A stretch of 7,024 nucleotides of DNA from Caldifarciminota bacterium (GTDB taxonomy: Bacteria; Hydrothermota; Hydrothermia; UBA1063; CAJXJZ01): positions 1 to 7,024 of the forward strand of contig JALVLE010000399.1 in the NCBI GenBank assembly GCA_027033555.1, read 5' to 3'. Shown piece after piece: positions 6,598 to 7,024 of this stretch. A program made the translations under genes and the position numbers. Numbering within the stretch: position 1 is the first letter of the stretch; the number at the start of each line of letters is the position of its first letter. The notes below the pieces were generated by a model. That model was not told the DNA's origin. It made no database searches and saw nothing but the letters and a program-made list of their open reading frames with translations.

Positions 6598-6602
6598 CCC
6601 TT
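6598..6602 (-). promoter_or_regulatory. Ribosome binding site for the GTG start of the radical SAM gene
   Basis: The minus strand AAGGG overlaps the TAA of the universal stress gene and ends 6 nt before a GTG at 6591. No ATG lies nearby in frame, so this site supports the GTG as the true start. Confidence 0.5.
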
Positions 6603-7024
6603 ATTTTATAATTAGAGTGGGAAGAGCGGAAACATTAACAAACTTTTCGGACGTGCTTCCAAGGATGGTCCTCTCAAAACCACTCATCTTTTTATGCGCC
6701 ATTACCACAAGATCAATGCCGCTTTTTTCTGCAAAATCCTTTATCTCATCTGCCACATCCACTCCAGAAACCACGATATATTCCGCATCCTCAATACCCA
6801 TGTTTTCCTCCAGTACTGATATAACCTTTTGCTTCATTGCCTCCAGATTAAGCACATCCTGACCACCAAGATATTCAATGTCTTCAAAGGGTAAAAGCTC
6901 AATAACCGAAAGAAAATACAGCTTTGAACCGTATTTTTCCTTAAAAGTCTTCGCCATCTCCACTATACGTGGGCTTATATAATTGATGTCTATTGGGAAC
7001 AGAACCTTCTCCGGAGACAGAGTG
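6601..7024 (-). CDS. Universal stress protein, UspA family (5' end outside window)
   Basis: A small cytoplasmic alpha/beta protein of the UspA superfamily, open for 141 codons to the window edge; since family members are usually about 140-150 residues, only a few residues are probably missing. The first visible part, EKVLFPIDINYISPRIVEMA, matches the family's first strand with its conserved Asp (PID). The C-terminal part has DLVVMAHKKMSGFERTILGS followed by a helix and ALPTLIIK, the usual closing strand. ATP-binding members carry G-x2-G-x9-G-S/T; here the first two glycines are replaced by Ala and Lys (MAHKK) and only the final GS remains, so nucleotide binding is doubtful. It is the first visible gene of the tight run that leads into the radical SAM enzyme 9 nt downstream. 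A GTG at 6963 exists but would delete the first strand. Confidence 0.88.
   Translation of the reverse strand, partial: TLSPEKVLFPIDINYISPRIVEMAKTFKEKYGSKLYFLSVIELLPFEDIEYLGGQDVLNLEAMKQKVISVLEENMGIEDAEYIVVSGVDVADEIKDFAEKSGIDLVVMAHKKMSGFERTILGSTSEKFVNVSALPTLIIK

Noticed and set aside
6961..6963. GTG at 6963 as the start of the universal stress protein
   Set aside because: The in-frame sequence upstream encodes the family's first strand (KVLFPID), so the real start is beyond the window.

Overview
The window is a gene-dense bacterial segment, about 40% G+C by eye. All seven genes lie on the minus strand, so transcription runs from high to low coordinates, and no stretch of more than 100 bases lacks a gene. 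In transcription order they are: (1) a universal stress protein (UspA family), cut at the right edge; (2) the radical SAM enzyme of the AmmeMemoRadiSam system; (3) an EndoIII-superfamily DNA glycosylase close to the MagIII/HP0602 type; (4) a CPA1/NhaP-like cation:proton antiporter; (5) a flavodoxin-fold NAD(P)H-dependent FMN oxidoreductase with four clustered cysteines; (6) a histidine phosphatase (phosphoglycerate mutase-like); (7) a large GGDEF - STAND/AAA ATPase - TPR protein, cut at the left edge.

Organism: GGDEF signalling, Shine-Dalgarno-like sites and a TATAAT element indicate a bacterium. The radical SAM enzyme and the cysteine-rich flavoprotein fit an anaerobe or microaerophile. Lys/Glu/Ile-rich proteins with AGA/AGG arginine codons would fit a thermophile. 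I cannot place it in a phylum from this window.

Right part (3707-7024): usp, the radical SAM gene, the glycosylase and the antiporter look like one transcription unit. The gaps are 9 nt, a 1-nt TGATG overlap, and 6 nt. AMMECR1 and MEMO, the usual partners of the radical SAM protein, are not in the window.

Left part (1-3674): the FMN oxidoreductase follows after a 32-nt gap holding a perfect TATAAT only 7 nt before its ATG. After an 83-nt AT-rich gap with an inverted repeat and a weak promoter candidate comes the phosphatase. Its stop codon overlaps the start of the GGDEF-ATPase-TPR gene (TGATG), so those two are probably translated together.

The most unusual element is gene 7. It joins an apparently active diguanylate cyclase, with its inhibitory RxxD site, directly to a STAND-type ATPase and TPR array, and has no membrane or sensory domain in front. 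This architecture is better known with class III adenylate cyclases or LuxR/MalT-type output domains. Several other proteins carry substitutions at key positions: Asn at the usual catalytic Glu of the phosphatase, Phe at the fourth cluster cysteine of the glycosylase, Thr/Lys at the usual Asn/Arg of the antiporter, and loss of the second glycine of the UspA nucleotide motif.
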